A DNA stretch of 64,000 nt from Pantoea wallisii. GTDB lineage: Bacteria; Pseudomonadota; Gammaproteobacteria; Enterobacterales; Enterobacteriaceae. The translations under genes were made by a program, and so were the position numbers. This document shows positions 28,848 to 38,073 of the stretch, piece by piece. Within the stretch, counting starts at the first letter, position 1, and every line of letters begins with the position of its first letter. The notes below the pieces were generated by a model that saw only the letters and a program-made list of their open reading frames with translations, searched no databases and was not told the origin of the DNA. The stretch spans positions 47,359-111,358 of the forward strand of contig NZ_MLFS01000007.1 in the NCBI RefSeq assembly GCF_002095485.1, in the 5' to 3' direction.

Positions 28848-30935
28848 ATGTTAGTGACTTCGTACGATTCGTTTACCGTTATCGTCTCGATTTTGGTAGC
28901 GATGCTGGCCTCCTTTACCGCGCTGGATATGGCGGGGCGCGTGGCCTCGTCCACTGGCCGGGTGGCATTGGCCTGGCTGTTCGGTGGCGGCTTTGCCATG
29001 GGCGTGGGCATCTGGGCGATGCACTTCATCGGCATGCTCTCAATGAGCCTGGAGATGGTGATGAGCTACGATCCGCTGCTTACCGCCATCTCAATGATTG
29101 TCGCGATCTCCGCCTCGATTTTTGCTTTGTGGCTGGTCTGCTCCTCCACCCATTTATCGTGGCGGCGGCTGCTGGGCGGCGCGCTGATATTGGGCTCCGG
29201 CGTGGTGGCGATGCACTACACCGGCATGGCGGCGCTGGTGTTTACGCCGGGCATCAGCTGGAACTGGGGCTGGGTGGCGGTCTCGGTGCTGATTGCGCTG
29301 GTGGCCTCCTGCGCGGCGCTGTGGCTGGCGTTTCATCTGCGCGAAGGGCAGGGGCGCGTCACGCTGTTGCGCCTGGGCGCCTCGGTGATCATGGGCTGCG
29401 CCATCGCCGGCATGCACTACACCGGCATGGTGGCGGCGAACTTTCCGATGCACAGCCACGGCGCACACAGCGGCGTCAACAGCGAGTGGCTGGCGATTCT
29501 GGTGACCGTGGTCACGCTGGCGATCCTCGGCATTACGCTGCTGGTCTCCATGCTGGATGCGCGCATGCAGGCGCGCACCACCATTCTGGCGCACTCGCTG
29601 GCGGAGGCGAACCGCGAGCTGGCGCAGCTGGCGCTGCACGACAACCTGACGCGACTGCCGAACCGCATCCTGCTGGAGGACCGCCTGGAGCAGGCGATCA
29701 ACAAATCCAACCGGGAGAAGTCTCAGTTTGCGCTGATGTTTATGGATCTCGACGGCTTCAAAGCGGTCAACGACGCCTTTGGTCACCACGTGGGCGACAA
29801 CCTGCTGATTGCGGTAACAGAGCGCATGACCGGCATGATGAAAGGGCACTACACGCTGGCGCGCATGGGCGGCGACGAGTTTGTGCTGCTGATTGAGATT
29901 GGTGACCCGAACGATGCCGCAGCGGTAGCGGATATGCTGGTGAAGGCGGTGGATCGCCCGTTTAATATCTCCCGCTATGAGCTGATGGTGTCACTGAGTA
30001 TCGGCATCGCGGTCTATCCTGGCGACGGCAACGATGAGCGCGAACTGATGTTCAACGCCGATGCCGCCATGTACCACACCAAGAACAATGGCCGTAACGG
30101 CTACAACTTCTTCCAGCCCTCAATGAACACGCTGGCGCAGTCGCAGCTGCAGCTGAATAACGACCTGTGGCAGGCGCTGGACAATCAGGAGCTGCGCCTG
30201 TTCTACCAGCCAAAGTACTGCGCGCCGAGCGGGCCGATTCTTGGCTTTGAGGCGCTGCTGCGCTGGCAGCACCCGACGCGCGGCCTGCTGGCCCCGGACA
30301 TCTTCCTGCCGATTGCCGAGAAGACCGGCATGATCGTCAACATCGGCAATTGGGTGATTGATGAAGCCTGCCGCCAGCTGCACATGTGGCATCTGCAGGG
30401 GCATCCGCACTGGTCGGTGGCGGTGAACCTCTCGGCGGTGCAGTTTGAGCAGAGCGGCCTGGTTGAGACGGTACAGGCGGCGCTGGCGAAGCACCAGATT
30501 CCCGCCGAGCTGCTGACGCTGGAGGTCACCGAAACCACCGCAATGCGCGATCCGGAAGAGAGCGTACGCATCCTCACCGAGCTGACGCGCATGGGGGTCA
30601 AAGCCTCGATCGATGATTTCGGTACCGGCTACTCCAGCCTGCTCTACCTCAAGCGCCTGCCCGCCAGCGAGCTGAAAATCGACCGGGCATTTGTGAATGA
30701 GCTACAGGCGCACTCGGAAGATGCCACCATTGTCTCCGCCATCGTCGCGCTGGCGCAGTCGCTGAATCTTAAAGTGGTGGCCGAAGGGGTCGAGACCGCC
30801 GACCAGCAGGCCTTCCTCACCGGCCTGGGTTGCAACACCCTGCAGGGCTACCTGCTCGGCAAACCGCTGCCGCCGGAGCGCATCAGCGAACTGCCGAACT
30901 TCGTCGACGCAGCCGACGCGCTGGCACAGCTGTAA
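28848..30935 (+). CDS. MHYT-GGDEF-EAL membrane c-di-GMP synthase/phosphodiesterase
   Basis: 695 residues: MHYT sensor (about 1-240, seven hydrophobic segments with MHFIGM, MHYTGM, MHYTGM), GGDEF domain (GGDEF at 341-345) and EAL domain (EALLRW with E468, NLSAVQF, LEVTET, IDDFGTGYSSL, KIDRAF, VAEGVET). Both catalytic sites look complete, so it may make and degrade c-di-GMP depending on the membrane signal. No RxxD inhibitory site lies five residues before GGDEF. Start ATG 28848. It is a full-length paralogue of the preceding gene, and a fragment resembling its own 3' end occurs again about 230 bases downstream. Confidence 0.93.
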   Translation: MLVTSYDSFTVIVSILVAMLASFTALDMAGRVASSTGRVALAWLFGGGFAMGVGIWAMHFIGMLSMSLEMVMSYDPLLTAISMIVAISASIFALWLVCSSTHLSWRRLLGGALILGSGVVAMHYTGMAALVFTPGISWNWGWVAVSVLIALVASCAALWLAFHLREGQGRVTLLRLGASVIMGCAIAGMHYTGMVAANFPMHSHGAHSGVNSEWLAILVTVVTLAILGITLLVSMLDARMQARTTILAHSLAEANRELAQLALHDNLTRLPNRILLEDRLEQAINKSNREKSQFALMFMDLDGFKAVNDAFGHHVGDNLLIAVTERMTGMMKGHYTLARMGGDEFVLLIEIGDPNDAAAVADMLVKAVDRPFNISRYELMVSLSIGIAVYPGDGNDERELMFNADAAMYHTKNNGRNGYNFFQPSMNTLAQSQLQLNNDLWQALDNQELRLFYQPKYCAPSGPILGFEALLRWQHPTRGLLAPDIFLPIAEKTGMIVNIGNWVIDEACRQLHMWHLQGHPHWSVAVNLSAVQFEQSGLVETVQAALAKHQIPAELLTLEVTETTAMRDPEESVRILTELTRMGVKASIDDFGTGYSSLLYLKRLPASELKIDRAFVNELQAHSEDATIVSAIVALAQSLNLKVVAEGVETADQQAFLTGLGCNTLQGYLLGKPLPPERISELPNFVDAADALAQL

Positions 30936-30956
30936 CGGCAACCCTCCCGGCCTGGC

Positions 30957-31178
30957 AACGGCAAAAAACGTGGTGGCGCAATTCATTGCGCCTTAAACCT
31001 GTGCTGGTTTCAAACACCTCTGCACGCTGCCTGGCCGCCCTGCGGGACGGCCACTACCAACGGCAAAAAAAACGTAGCGGCGCAATTTATTGCGCTTCAA
31101 ACCGGGGCCGGCCTCCAAACTGCCGAACGTCGTCGACGAAGCCGAGGCGATGGCGCAGCTATAGCGGCAACCCTCCTG
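30957..31178. repeat. Composite repeat region with a relic of a third MHYT-gene 3' end
   Basis: A module AACGGCAAAAAACG followed by a GGCGCAAT/ATTGCGCC palindrome occurs at 30957-31000 and again, slightly changed, at 31059-31103 (there with GTAG just before the stem). Positions 31118-31178 repeat the last 60 bases of the preceding gene (30889-30950) with about seven substitutions, including the stop codon and CGGCAACCCTCC after it; they would encode LPNVVDEAEAMAQL before a stop. This looks like debris of duplicated paralogue DNA plus palindromic elements. Confidence 0.7.
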
Positions 31179-31222
31179 ATCTCCGGAGTGGCGACCCGAA
31201 GGCCGTCAAATGCACCGCACCC

Positions 31223-31238
31223 GCGCAATACATTGCGC
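31223..31238. repeat. GCGCAAT palindrome
   Basis: GCGCAAT-AC-ATTGCGC, a third copy of the ATTGCGC-type stem in this gap, here without GTAG. Confidence 0.6.
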
Positions 31239-31257
31239 AAATCCCCAAACCGCACCC

Positions 31258-31288
31258 ACAAAAAAGCCGCAGCATCTCTGCTGCGGCT
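31258..31288 (-). terminator. Intrinsic terminator of the long Ig-repeat gene
   Basis: On the minus strand a 10-bp stem AGCCGCAGCA / TGCTGCGGCT with a GAGA loop is followed by TTTTTT. It lies about 80 bases after the stop of the gene at 31370-34693 and is the clear transcript end. Confidence 0.88.
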
Positions 31289-31312
31289 CTGTTTCACTGT
31301 TCTGTTTTACCC

Positions 31313-31333
31313 GGTCCGCATTAATGCGGAACC
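31313..31333. repeat. REP-like palindrome, CCGC variant
   Basis: GGTCCGCAT-TA-ATGCGGAACC, the CATNNATG core with a third stem sequence. A half copy (GCATCATTGCGGACC) follows at about 31347-31361. Confidence 0.65.
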
Positions 31334-31369
31334 TGGAGTATACGAGGCATCATTGCGGACCCCGATTTA

Positions 31370-34300
31370 TCATACCAGCTCAGTCTTCACCCCTTCCTGC
31401 ACCAGCAGCTCGGCATCACCGTGGCTGAAGACGTTGTAATGCACACCCGCGATGGTGACGGTGCCGGCCTGCTGCTGCCAGCCGGTGAGGTCATCGCCTT
31501 CCGGCAGGATATCCGCCAGCTGTACCACATCGCCCGCATCGCCGTTGACCACCAGCTGGGTTTTGCCGTCGGTGATAAAGATATCCTTACCGCCGTGCTC
31601 CAGCAGGTTCTCAACGTTCAGGCGCAGCGTGTTGTCGCCGCTGCCGGTGATGTCAAAAATCTCCACTGAAGAGATCTTATGGCTGACGTTGTTGAGATCC
31701 AGCAGCTGGTTCTCACCGGTGATATAGAGCGTATCGATGGCTTTCTCATGACCAAACATCGAGACGGTGTTCAGCTCCTCCACGCCCATCAGCGTCAGCG
31801 CATCGTTCTGCAATGGCTGATCGAACAGCTGTGGCGGCTGCTCGTCGTGATAGCGCACGGTGATGTTATCGATATAGGTGCCTTTGGTCTTCTGGATCAC
31901 AATTGAGGCAACATCTTCACCGTTAGGGGCATCGAAGCGCACGCCGGCGGGATCGGTGCCGGCAGTGACTTTTTTGCTGCCTATTTTAACGCCGGCGGCG
32001 TTATAGAAATCGATCACGGAGTCTACGTTGGAGATGTCAAAATAGACGTAGCTGGTTTTTTTCTCAAATTCTATTTGAACGTTTGTACCATTTTCGGCAT
32101 ATAAAGAATCTGAGTTTTTGAGCTCTTTATATTGCGTTAGCTTAACGCTAAGGATCTTTTGATTGTCTGCAGATAATTTCACATCCCCATATCTGATAAA
32201 TGTTACAGGCGTTTTTACGTTAAGCTCATCAAAGTTATAGATCATATCTGCATTGCGCTCATGCTCACCCTTACTTTCCCAATTAATATTGTCCAGATAG
32301 AAGTTTCCAATATTTTTCATTTCAACCAGCCCAATGGGTTCCCCGTAATTCCCGCTGAATATGAATTTTTCTAAATTGTTTTCGAGCAGATTTATTGTGT
32401 ATTCTCCAATAAGTTTATGATATATGTCATAGACGCTTATACTGACTCGAGAGGTGTTTCCTGATTTACTCAGCATGTCAAAGGAAATTTCACTTGCACC
32501 TTTGAAATCAATTGAGAAGACACTATCGGTCGGAATGCTCAACGATCTTTTTCCTATTAGGGAAGATGGCGAATTTGATGATACGCTTTCTAAAAATATA
32601 TTAGTTCCATTTAAGTTATTGAGTGCTACACCATCTTTGATATAGTAGTTTCTTCCCGTGGAAAACACCCCTACTGGGAGAGATGGTAGTATATTTTCAA
32701 AATCAACTTTATATACGGGAGGTTGAGTGGGAGCATCCCATTCAATACTGGTTAGACCGAAGCTATTATTATCTCCAGTAGTTAGTGTAATGTACTCAGC
32801 GGAGTACCTCTTATCAATAAAATATTCATAGTTGACGCGAGTAATCGCAGAGCTTGGTATTTCCTTTCCTAAACTATCATAAGCTTTGAAAGTATATGCG
32901 ATAGTTTGTCCTGGACTTACTAGCTGAAATGAGAATTTAATATAGTTCGCACCATTCAACTCGAGCTTTACGGTCTCATTGTTTGAGACATTGAAGTACG
33001 GTTTTAAAAATGGTTGAGCTGTCAGGAATGGCGAAAAAACTAGCGCTTTATTTTTATTTGATATCTTCAATCCACTATTGAATTCAAGTGTTGTTAATTC
33101 TCTTATAACCGTATATTCAATGACTTCAGAGAAATTGCAGAAATTACTCGACCGTCCCTCACCATCAGCTACAATATCCAGCTTATACTCCGGGCCACCT
33201 TTCCCGCTCTCATTTACCGGCCTGAAAGTCCAACGTCCCATATCCAGTGCCGGTGGCGTAAACGTCCAGTTACCGGTGCTGTCGGCTTTTGCCGTACCAA
33301 TGCGCGGCTGGCTTTCGCCCTCCTGGCGGTACTCGATCATGATAGTGCTGTTGGCTTCCGCCTTGCCGCACAGGGTGGGCGTGGTGTCGTCGGTCTGGCC
33401 GTTGTCGATGCGGCCCTGGCGCGGTCCCACGTCATCCCAGGCGCTGTCGATGCGCGGCGCGTAGCTGCCCGGCGCCACCAGGCTCAGGTTAAACAGGTTG
33501 CCGGTGCCGGTGTAGAACGGCGTGGTGCCGGCGGTGAACTGGTAGTTGCCATCCGCCAGTTCAGGCGCTTCATACTGCCACTGACCATCTGTGCCCGCCT
33601 GCACGCTGCCCAGCACTTCCCACTGGCCGTAGCCGTTACGGTAGTGCAGGTAAACAATGGCGTTCGGCGTTGAGCGGCCGTGCAGGGTTGGCGTGTGGTC
33701 GTCGGTGACCGCGCCGCTGCCCAGCATGCCGGTGAAGTGGCCGGCATCGTCCCACGCGTGAGTGATTTCGGCCTGGTCATCAATACTGTCGCGAATATCC
33801 AGCCCGAAGGTGTCGCTCCAGTTGCCTGCTGAGCCGGCGCGGAACTCCCAGTTGCCCTGGCCCAGCGCCGGGTTCGGCGTCCAGCTCCATTCAGTGCCGA
33901 TCATCGTGGCCGTGCCGCCGCTGACCCACTCGCCGCCCGCGTTGCGGTACTGCACTTCTACCACGCTGCCGCGCGGAGCAGAGCCGCGCAGCTCCGGCGT
34001 GTGGTCATCGGTGAATGCGCCATTGCTCAGGTTACCGGTTACGCTGCCGGCGTCATCCACTGCGTAATCGATGCTCACGCTGTCCGGGCCCGGCTGGCTG
34101 CCGTGGTGCTCAATCGTCAGATCAAAGCTATCCGACACCACGCTGGTGTGACCAACCCTGTCGGTGCTGGTAACGGTGAAGCTGTGTGTGCCGTTATCCA
34201 GCGCGGTTTCCGGGGTGATCTCCCAGCTGCCGTTGGCATTCGCGACTACGCTGCCAATCAGCTTGTCGCCGTCGTACAGCTTCACTACCGAACCGGCTTC

Positions 34301-34693
34301 TGCGCTGCCGCTGAAGGTTGGCGTGTTGTCATCGGTTTTGGCGTTCGGTGAAAGCCAGCCCTGCTCGCTACCTTCGTTATCCACCACGCGGGTAATCTCC
34401 GGCTTGTTTGGTGCGGTGGTGTCTACGTGCATCAGCAGCAGGGTGGGCGAGCCCATGTTACCGGCGCGGTCGATAATACGGACGCTGATTACGTGCTCGC
34501 CTTCACTCAGCGCTTCCGGCGGTGTCCACTCCCACTTACCGTCCACCACGGTGACGCTGTAAGTTTTGTTATCCACCACGATCTCGACGGTGGCGCCGTT
34601 CTCGCCCGGCGCGTTGCCAGTGAAGGTGCGTTGCGGATTGGTAGTCCAGAACTCTTTGGCGTTGGTCAAAATATTCATCAGATATTCCATCAT
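31370..34693 (-). CDS. Large Ig-like repeat protein with AT-rich central modules, probable type I-secreted adhesin (1107 aa)
   Basis: 1107 residues. About five bacterial Ig-like domains fill residues 1-505. Three unrelated beta-rich modules of about 120-140 residues follow (about 505-900), each ending in a pattern such as FGLTSIEW, FYLDNINW or TYIDNITV, suggestive of lectin- or carbohydrate-binding-type folds. The last 70 residues (LLEHGGKDIFITDGKTQL to VFSHGDAELLVQEGVKTELV) match the end of the paralogue at 17208-19052. DNA for the central modules (about 31980-33180) is much more AT-rich than its flanks, indicating a swapped-in segment. No signal peptide; type I secretion is inferred. The start may be 34678 (GGA seven bases upstream). 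Confidence 0.75.
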   Translation of the reverse strand: MMEYLMNILTNAKEFWTTNPQRTFTGNAPGENGATVEIVVDNKTYSVTVVDGKWEWTPPEALSEGEHVISVRIIDRAGNMGSPTLLLMHVDTTAPNKPEITRVVDNEGSEQGWLSPNAKTDDNTPTFSGSAEAGSVVKLYDGDKLIGSVVANANGSWEITPETALDNGTHSFTVTSTDRVGHTSVVSDSFDLTIEHHGSQPGPDSVSIDYAVDDAGSVTGNLSNGAFTDDHTPELRGSAPRGSVVEVQYRNAGGEWVSGGTATMIGTEWSWTPNPALGQGNWEFRAGSAGNWSDTFGLDIRDSIDDQAEITHAWDDAGHFTGMLGSGAVTDDHTPTLHGRSTPNAIVYLHYRNGYGQWEVLGSVQAGTDGQWQYEAPELADGNYQFTAGTTPFYTGTGNLFNLSLVAPGSYAPRIDSAWDDVGPRQGRIDNGQTDDTTPTLCGKAEANSTIMIEYRQEGESQPRIGTAKADSTGNWTFTPPALDMGRWTFRPVNESGKGGPEYKLDIVADGEGRSSNFCNFSEVIEYTVIRELTTLEFNSGLKISNKNKALVFSPFLTAQPFLKPYFNVSNNETVKLELNGANYIKFSFQLVSPGQTIAYTFKAYDSLGKEIPSSAITRVNYEYFIDKRYSAEYITLTTGDNNSFGLTSIEWDAPTQPPVYKVDFENILPSLPVGVFSTGRNYYIKDGVALNNLNGTNIFLESVSSNSPSSLIGKRSLSIPTDSVFSIDFKGASEISFDMLSKSGNTSRVSISVYDIYHKLIGEYTINLLENNLEKFIFSGNYGEPIGLVEMKNIGNFYLDNINWESKGEHERNADMIYNFDELNVKTPVTFIRYGDVKLSADNQKILSVKLTQYKELKNSDSLYAENGTNVQIEFEKKTSYVYFDISNVDSVIDFYNAAGVKIGSKKVTAGTDPAGVRFDAPNGEDVASIVIQKTKGTYIDNITVRYHDEQPPQLFDQPLQNDALTLMGVEELNTVSMFGHEKAIDTLYITGENQLLDLNNVSHKISSVEIFDITGSGDNTLRLNVENLLEHGGKDIFITDGKTQLVVNGDAGDVVQLADILPEGDDLTGWQQQAGTVTIAGVHYNVFSHGDAELLVQEGVKTELV

Positions 34694-35144
34694 TCAGTGT
34701 TGTGTAAAGTGTTCAAAATCATCAGCAGCGTCCGGCGTGACAGCAGGGCGGTGATGTATCGGCAGGGGATGTTAGAGGAAGCGCTAAAGGGCGCAGTACA
34801 AGACATGTCTGTAAGGAGGAAAATTCTGAAATTACCGGTCAATACTGCGGTCAGGTGGCTGGCTGCACAGTATGTCAGCATGACGGTATCAGCATTTTTG
34901 CCTGTCACGAAAGGTATGTACTGCGATTCAGGAGTCGTTGTTTTTTACAGCAGATTAACCTGCACGGCGGCGCTCTACAGAGCTGCCCGTATTATGAATT
35001 GCACCCGCCCCAAACAGCGGAGCCCCGTTCCGGGCGGCCCTGGCGGGTCGCCCCTCCCAAAATCTCCGCGCCGATTCCATCAACCGCACCCGCCCCGCAC
35101 CGCCCCGTCAGAATTGCCCCTCGCGGATCACCGCACCTACCCGG
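34694..35144. other. Intergenic region with no recognised gene
   Basis: 451 bases between the Ig-repeat gene and the lfhA remnant. The left part is mid-GC and must hold the Ig-gene promoter. The right part (about 35000-35110) is rich in CCCGCC/GGCGGCCCTGGC motifs; 35032-35053 is an imperfect inverted repeat resembling one at 37845-37860. A 72-codon minus-strand frame (34690-34908) looks like chance. Confidence 0.5.
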
Positions 35145-36857
35145 CTACGATACCTGCCCGACAATCTGCAGATTCGCGTCGTCTGGCACTTCGTTATACG
35201 AAAGCACATTCAGCCCCTTCGCAAACAGCCGCGCGTAGCGCGCAATCAGCGGACGCAGCTGTGGCGTCACCAGCAGCACCTGCGTCAGGTTCTGCGCTTT
35301 CAGCTGCTCCATCATCACCGGCAGCGTGCTCTGCAGCTGGGTCAGGATGTTCGGATCAACCGGGAAGCTGTCGAGCGCCACTTTGCCGCCCTGCTGCGCC
35401 TGGTTGAGCGCCGCCAGCAGCAGGTTCTCCAGGTTGCTCTCCAGCGTGTAAGCCGAAAGCGGTTTGCTGTCCGGCGCAATTGCGGCCACCATCGCCCGGC
35501 GCAGCGCGTAGCGCACATCGGAGGTCAGCAGAATCGGATCTTTGGTCACCGCCACGCTCTCCAGCAGCGTGGTGGCGATGGTGGTGATGTCCTTGAGCGA
35601 CACCTGATCGTTCAGCAGCAGGCGGTACACCTTGAGTTGCAGGCTGTAGTTCACCGCCGCGTTCACATCCTCAGAGAGCTTCGGCGCCACGCCCGCCAGG
35701 CGCTGGTGCAGCTGGGTGATGTCGTCGTAGTTGAACAGCTCCGGCAGGTTCTCGCGCACTACTTTATTCACGTGCGTGGCGATCACGCTGGCGCAATCCA
35801 CCACCTGATAGCCGAGGTTGAGCGCTTTGGCTTTCTGCTCCGGCAGGATCCACGTCACCGCCATGCCGTAAGCGGGATCGGTATCCAGCAGGCCGTCGAT
35901 CTCGCCATACTGATCCGGCGTCGGGATCGCCATCAGGCGATCGGCATGCACTTCGCCCACCGCGGTGCGCACGCCGTTGATCTTGATGGCGTACTGCGCC
36001 GGCTTAAGGTGGAAATCCTCGCGCAGGGCGATCTCCGGCAGCAGCACGCCGCTGGTCTCGGAGACCACCTGGCGCACGCCGCGCATGCGCTGGGTCAGCG
36101 GCGCGCCTTTGCCTTTATCCACCAGCGTCACCAGCTTGTAGCCCAGGTTGAGGCCAATCGGCTCCACCATCGGGATGTTGTCCCAGCTGATGGCGGGCTG
36201 ATCTTCCGGCTGCGCCAGCGCCTGGTTGATCGCTTCCATGTCTACATGGCTCTGCGTCGGCTTCTGCACCGCCCGGCTCTGGCGCCATGCGGCGAACAGC
36301 AGCAGGGCGGTGAAGGCGAGGAATACCAGGTGCGGCATGCCCGGCACAATCGCCAGCACAAACATCACGCCGGCGGCGGTGAACAGCGTGGCCGGTTTCG
36401 CCAGCAGCTGTGATTTCACCTCTTCGCCGATATCCGCGCCATCGCTGATGCGCGTCACGATAATCGCTGCCGCCGTCGAGAGCAGCAGCGACGGGATCTG
36501 CGCCACCAGGCCGTCACCGATGGTCAGCAGCACATACTGCTCGAACGCCTGGCCGGCCGGTAAGCCGTGTTTGAACACGCCGATCAGGATCCCGCCGAGC
36601 ACGTTGATCAGCAGGATCATGATCCCGGCAATCGCATCGCCGCGCACGAACTTGGAGGCGCCATCCATCGCACCGTAGAAGTCAGCCTCGTTACCGACAT
36701 CCTGGCGGCGCACGCGCGCCTGCTCCTGATTGATCAGTCCGGCGTTGAGATCGGCATCGATCGCCATCTGCTTGCCCGGTAGCGCATCAAGGGTGAAGCG
36801 CGCCGAGACCTCAGAGATACGCTCGGCCCCTTTGGTGACGACCACGAAGTTGATCAT
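35145..36857 (-). pseudogene. lfhA: Flag-2 lateral flagellar export protein LfhA (FlhA family), N-terminally deleted
   Basis: 570 residues corresponding to the C-terminal four fifths of an FlhA-family export gate, normally about 690-700. The reading begins at INFVVVTKGAERISEVSARFTLDALPGKQM, a motif that normally follows about 120 residues of membrane domain, and continues through the remaining membrane segments (LTIGDGLVAQIPSLLLS) and the cytoplasmic domain to IVGQVS. The missing 5' part coincides exactly with the start of lafU sequence on the other strand. The arrangement is that of the fhiA-lafU remnant in E. coli K-12, left by deletion of the Flag-2 locus. The ATG at 36857 is coincidental and the product is presumably non-functional. 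Confidence 0.87.
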
Positions 36858-37755
36858 TAAGCGGGCCGCGCGTAAGGCCCATCACAGTGCCCACGGCGGC
36901 GCGTGGAAAGTGGCCTTTGCCGATTTTACCCTGGCGATGATGGCGCTGTTTATGGTGCTGTGGATTATGGGATCGGTCAGCGAGGATGAGCGGAAAGAGA
37001 TCGTCGCGCAGCTTAACGGCACCTCCGTGTTTAACGGTTCGGGTTTTAATCCTTTTGATGTGGAAACCGGCCGGGGTAACGCGCTTATCGGCGAAACGCT
37101 GGCGATAGCGCCGCCCACCCAGGGGGCGACGGTCAGCGAATCCACCGTGGAGAGCCACGATAATAGCCTGAGCGCCGGTACCGATAAGCAGGAAGATCTG
37201 GATAGCGTACTGTCGCGTTCAGATGCCGAACTGGCGCAGCTGCGCCAGCTTATCCAGAGCATTATTAACAACCACAATGCGCAAAATCATCTGTCGCTGG
37301 AGACGCTGCCGCAGGGGCTGCGCATCCTGATCCAGGATGATCGGGATCGCATGATGTTTCCGCGCGGCAGTGCAGTGCTGACGCCGTTTTTCCAGCGCCT
37401 GCTAACCGAGCTCGGGCCGGTGTTTAATCGCATCGATAACAAAATCATGATCAGCGGCCACACCGATGCCGCGCCTTATAGCGGCAGTGCCGCTTATAAC
37501 AACTGGAATCTCTCCGGTGACCGTGCGCTGGCCGCGCGGCGTGCGCTGGAGCGCGGTGGGCTGGAGAGTGCCCGCGTGTTGCAGGTCAATGCAATGGCCT
37601 CACGTATGCCGCTGGATAAAGCGGACCCGCTGAGCGCACGCAATCGCCGTATCGAAATCATGGTGTTAACCGATGCGGCGGCCGAAACCCTGTTCCAGTT
37701 TTATGGTCGCGAAGGGGAGAACGTTGTGAAACCCATTGCGGATCGCCTCCGATAA
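36850..37755 (+). pseudogene. lafU: Flag-2 lateral flagellar stator protein LafU (MotB family), start lost
   Basis: About 301 residues of a MotB-like stator: LIIKR, then HGGAWKVAFADFTLAMMALFMVLWIM (single membrane anchor with the proton-binding aspartate in ADF), a linker, and an OmpA/MotB peptidoglycan-binding domain (ISGHTDAAPYSG, NWNLSGDRALAARRAL, RNRRIEIMVL). The body is intact, but the natural start and first few residues are replaced by antisense lfhA DNA; only TTG codons (36850, or 36730 far upstream) remain. It is divergent from truncated lfhA with the junction at about 36848-36860. It ends before a strong terminator. Confidence 0.85.
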
Positions 37756-37790
37756 CCTGTCAGTGCCTTTGAATCGCGTTTTTGATTCGA

Positions 37791-37819
37791 CCGGTGGCGA
37801 AATCCACCGGCTTTTTTTT
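37791..37819 (+). terminator. Intrinsic terminator after lafU
   Basis: A 7-bp stem CCGGTGG / CCACCGG with loop CGAAAT is followed by C and eight T residues, 36 bases after the lafU stop. Confidence 0.88.
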
Positions 37820-38073
37820 GCCTGATATTCTGCGCCGGATTTTTGGCGGCCCTGGCCGCCGCTGCGCGCCCCTCCCATAGCGCCACCAGCCGCTGCGGTT
37901 TAACGCTTTGGCACCTGTGAAAACGCAATGGCACGTAATGTTAAATATGTTAATAACTAATTTGGCTTTAGTAAGCTAAATCACTCTTTTATGTGAATTT
38001 TGTTGGCATGCGCACATTGCAATGGCGCCCGGCTTTGCCACAATTAGACAACGTGGCTTTCCGGAGAAAGAGT
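37820..38073. other. Intergenic region with GC palindrome
   Basis: 37845-37860 is the perfect palindrome GGCGGCC-CT-GGCCGCC, followed by CGCCCCTCCC as also seen near 35050. The rest is AT-rich and presumably carries the promoter of the cupin gene. Confidence 0.5.

Noticed and set aside
28835..29896. 353-codon plus-strand frame overlapping the second MHYT gene
   Set aside because: Composition is dominated by G, A, R and H with no recognisable domain; the other frame encodes a clear MHYT-GGDEF-EAL protein.
34690..34908. 72-codon minus-strand frame next to the Ig-repeat gene
   Set aside because: No ribosome site, no recognisable pattern, and it overlaps the promoter region of the Ig-repeat gene.
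35145..36857. Functional short FlhA with a native ATG at 36857
   Set aside because: The missing 120 residues contain essential membrane segments, and the ATG is created by the junction with lafU sequence.
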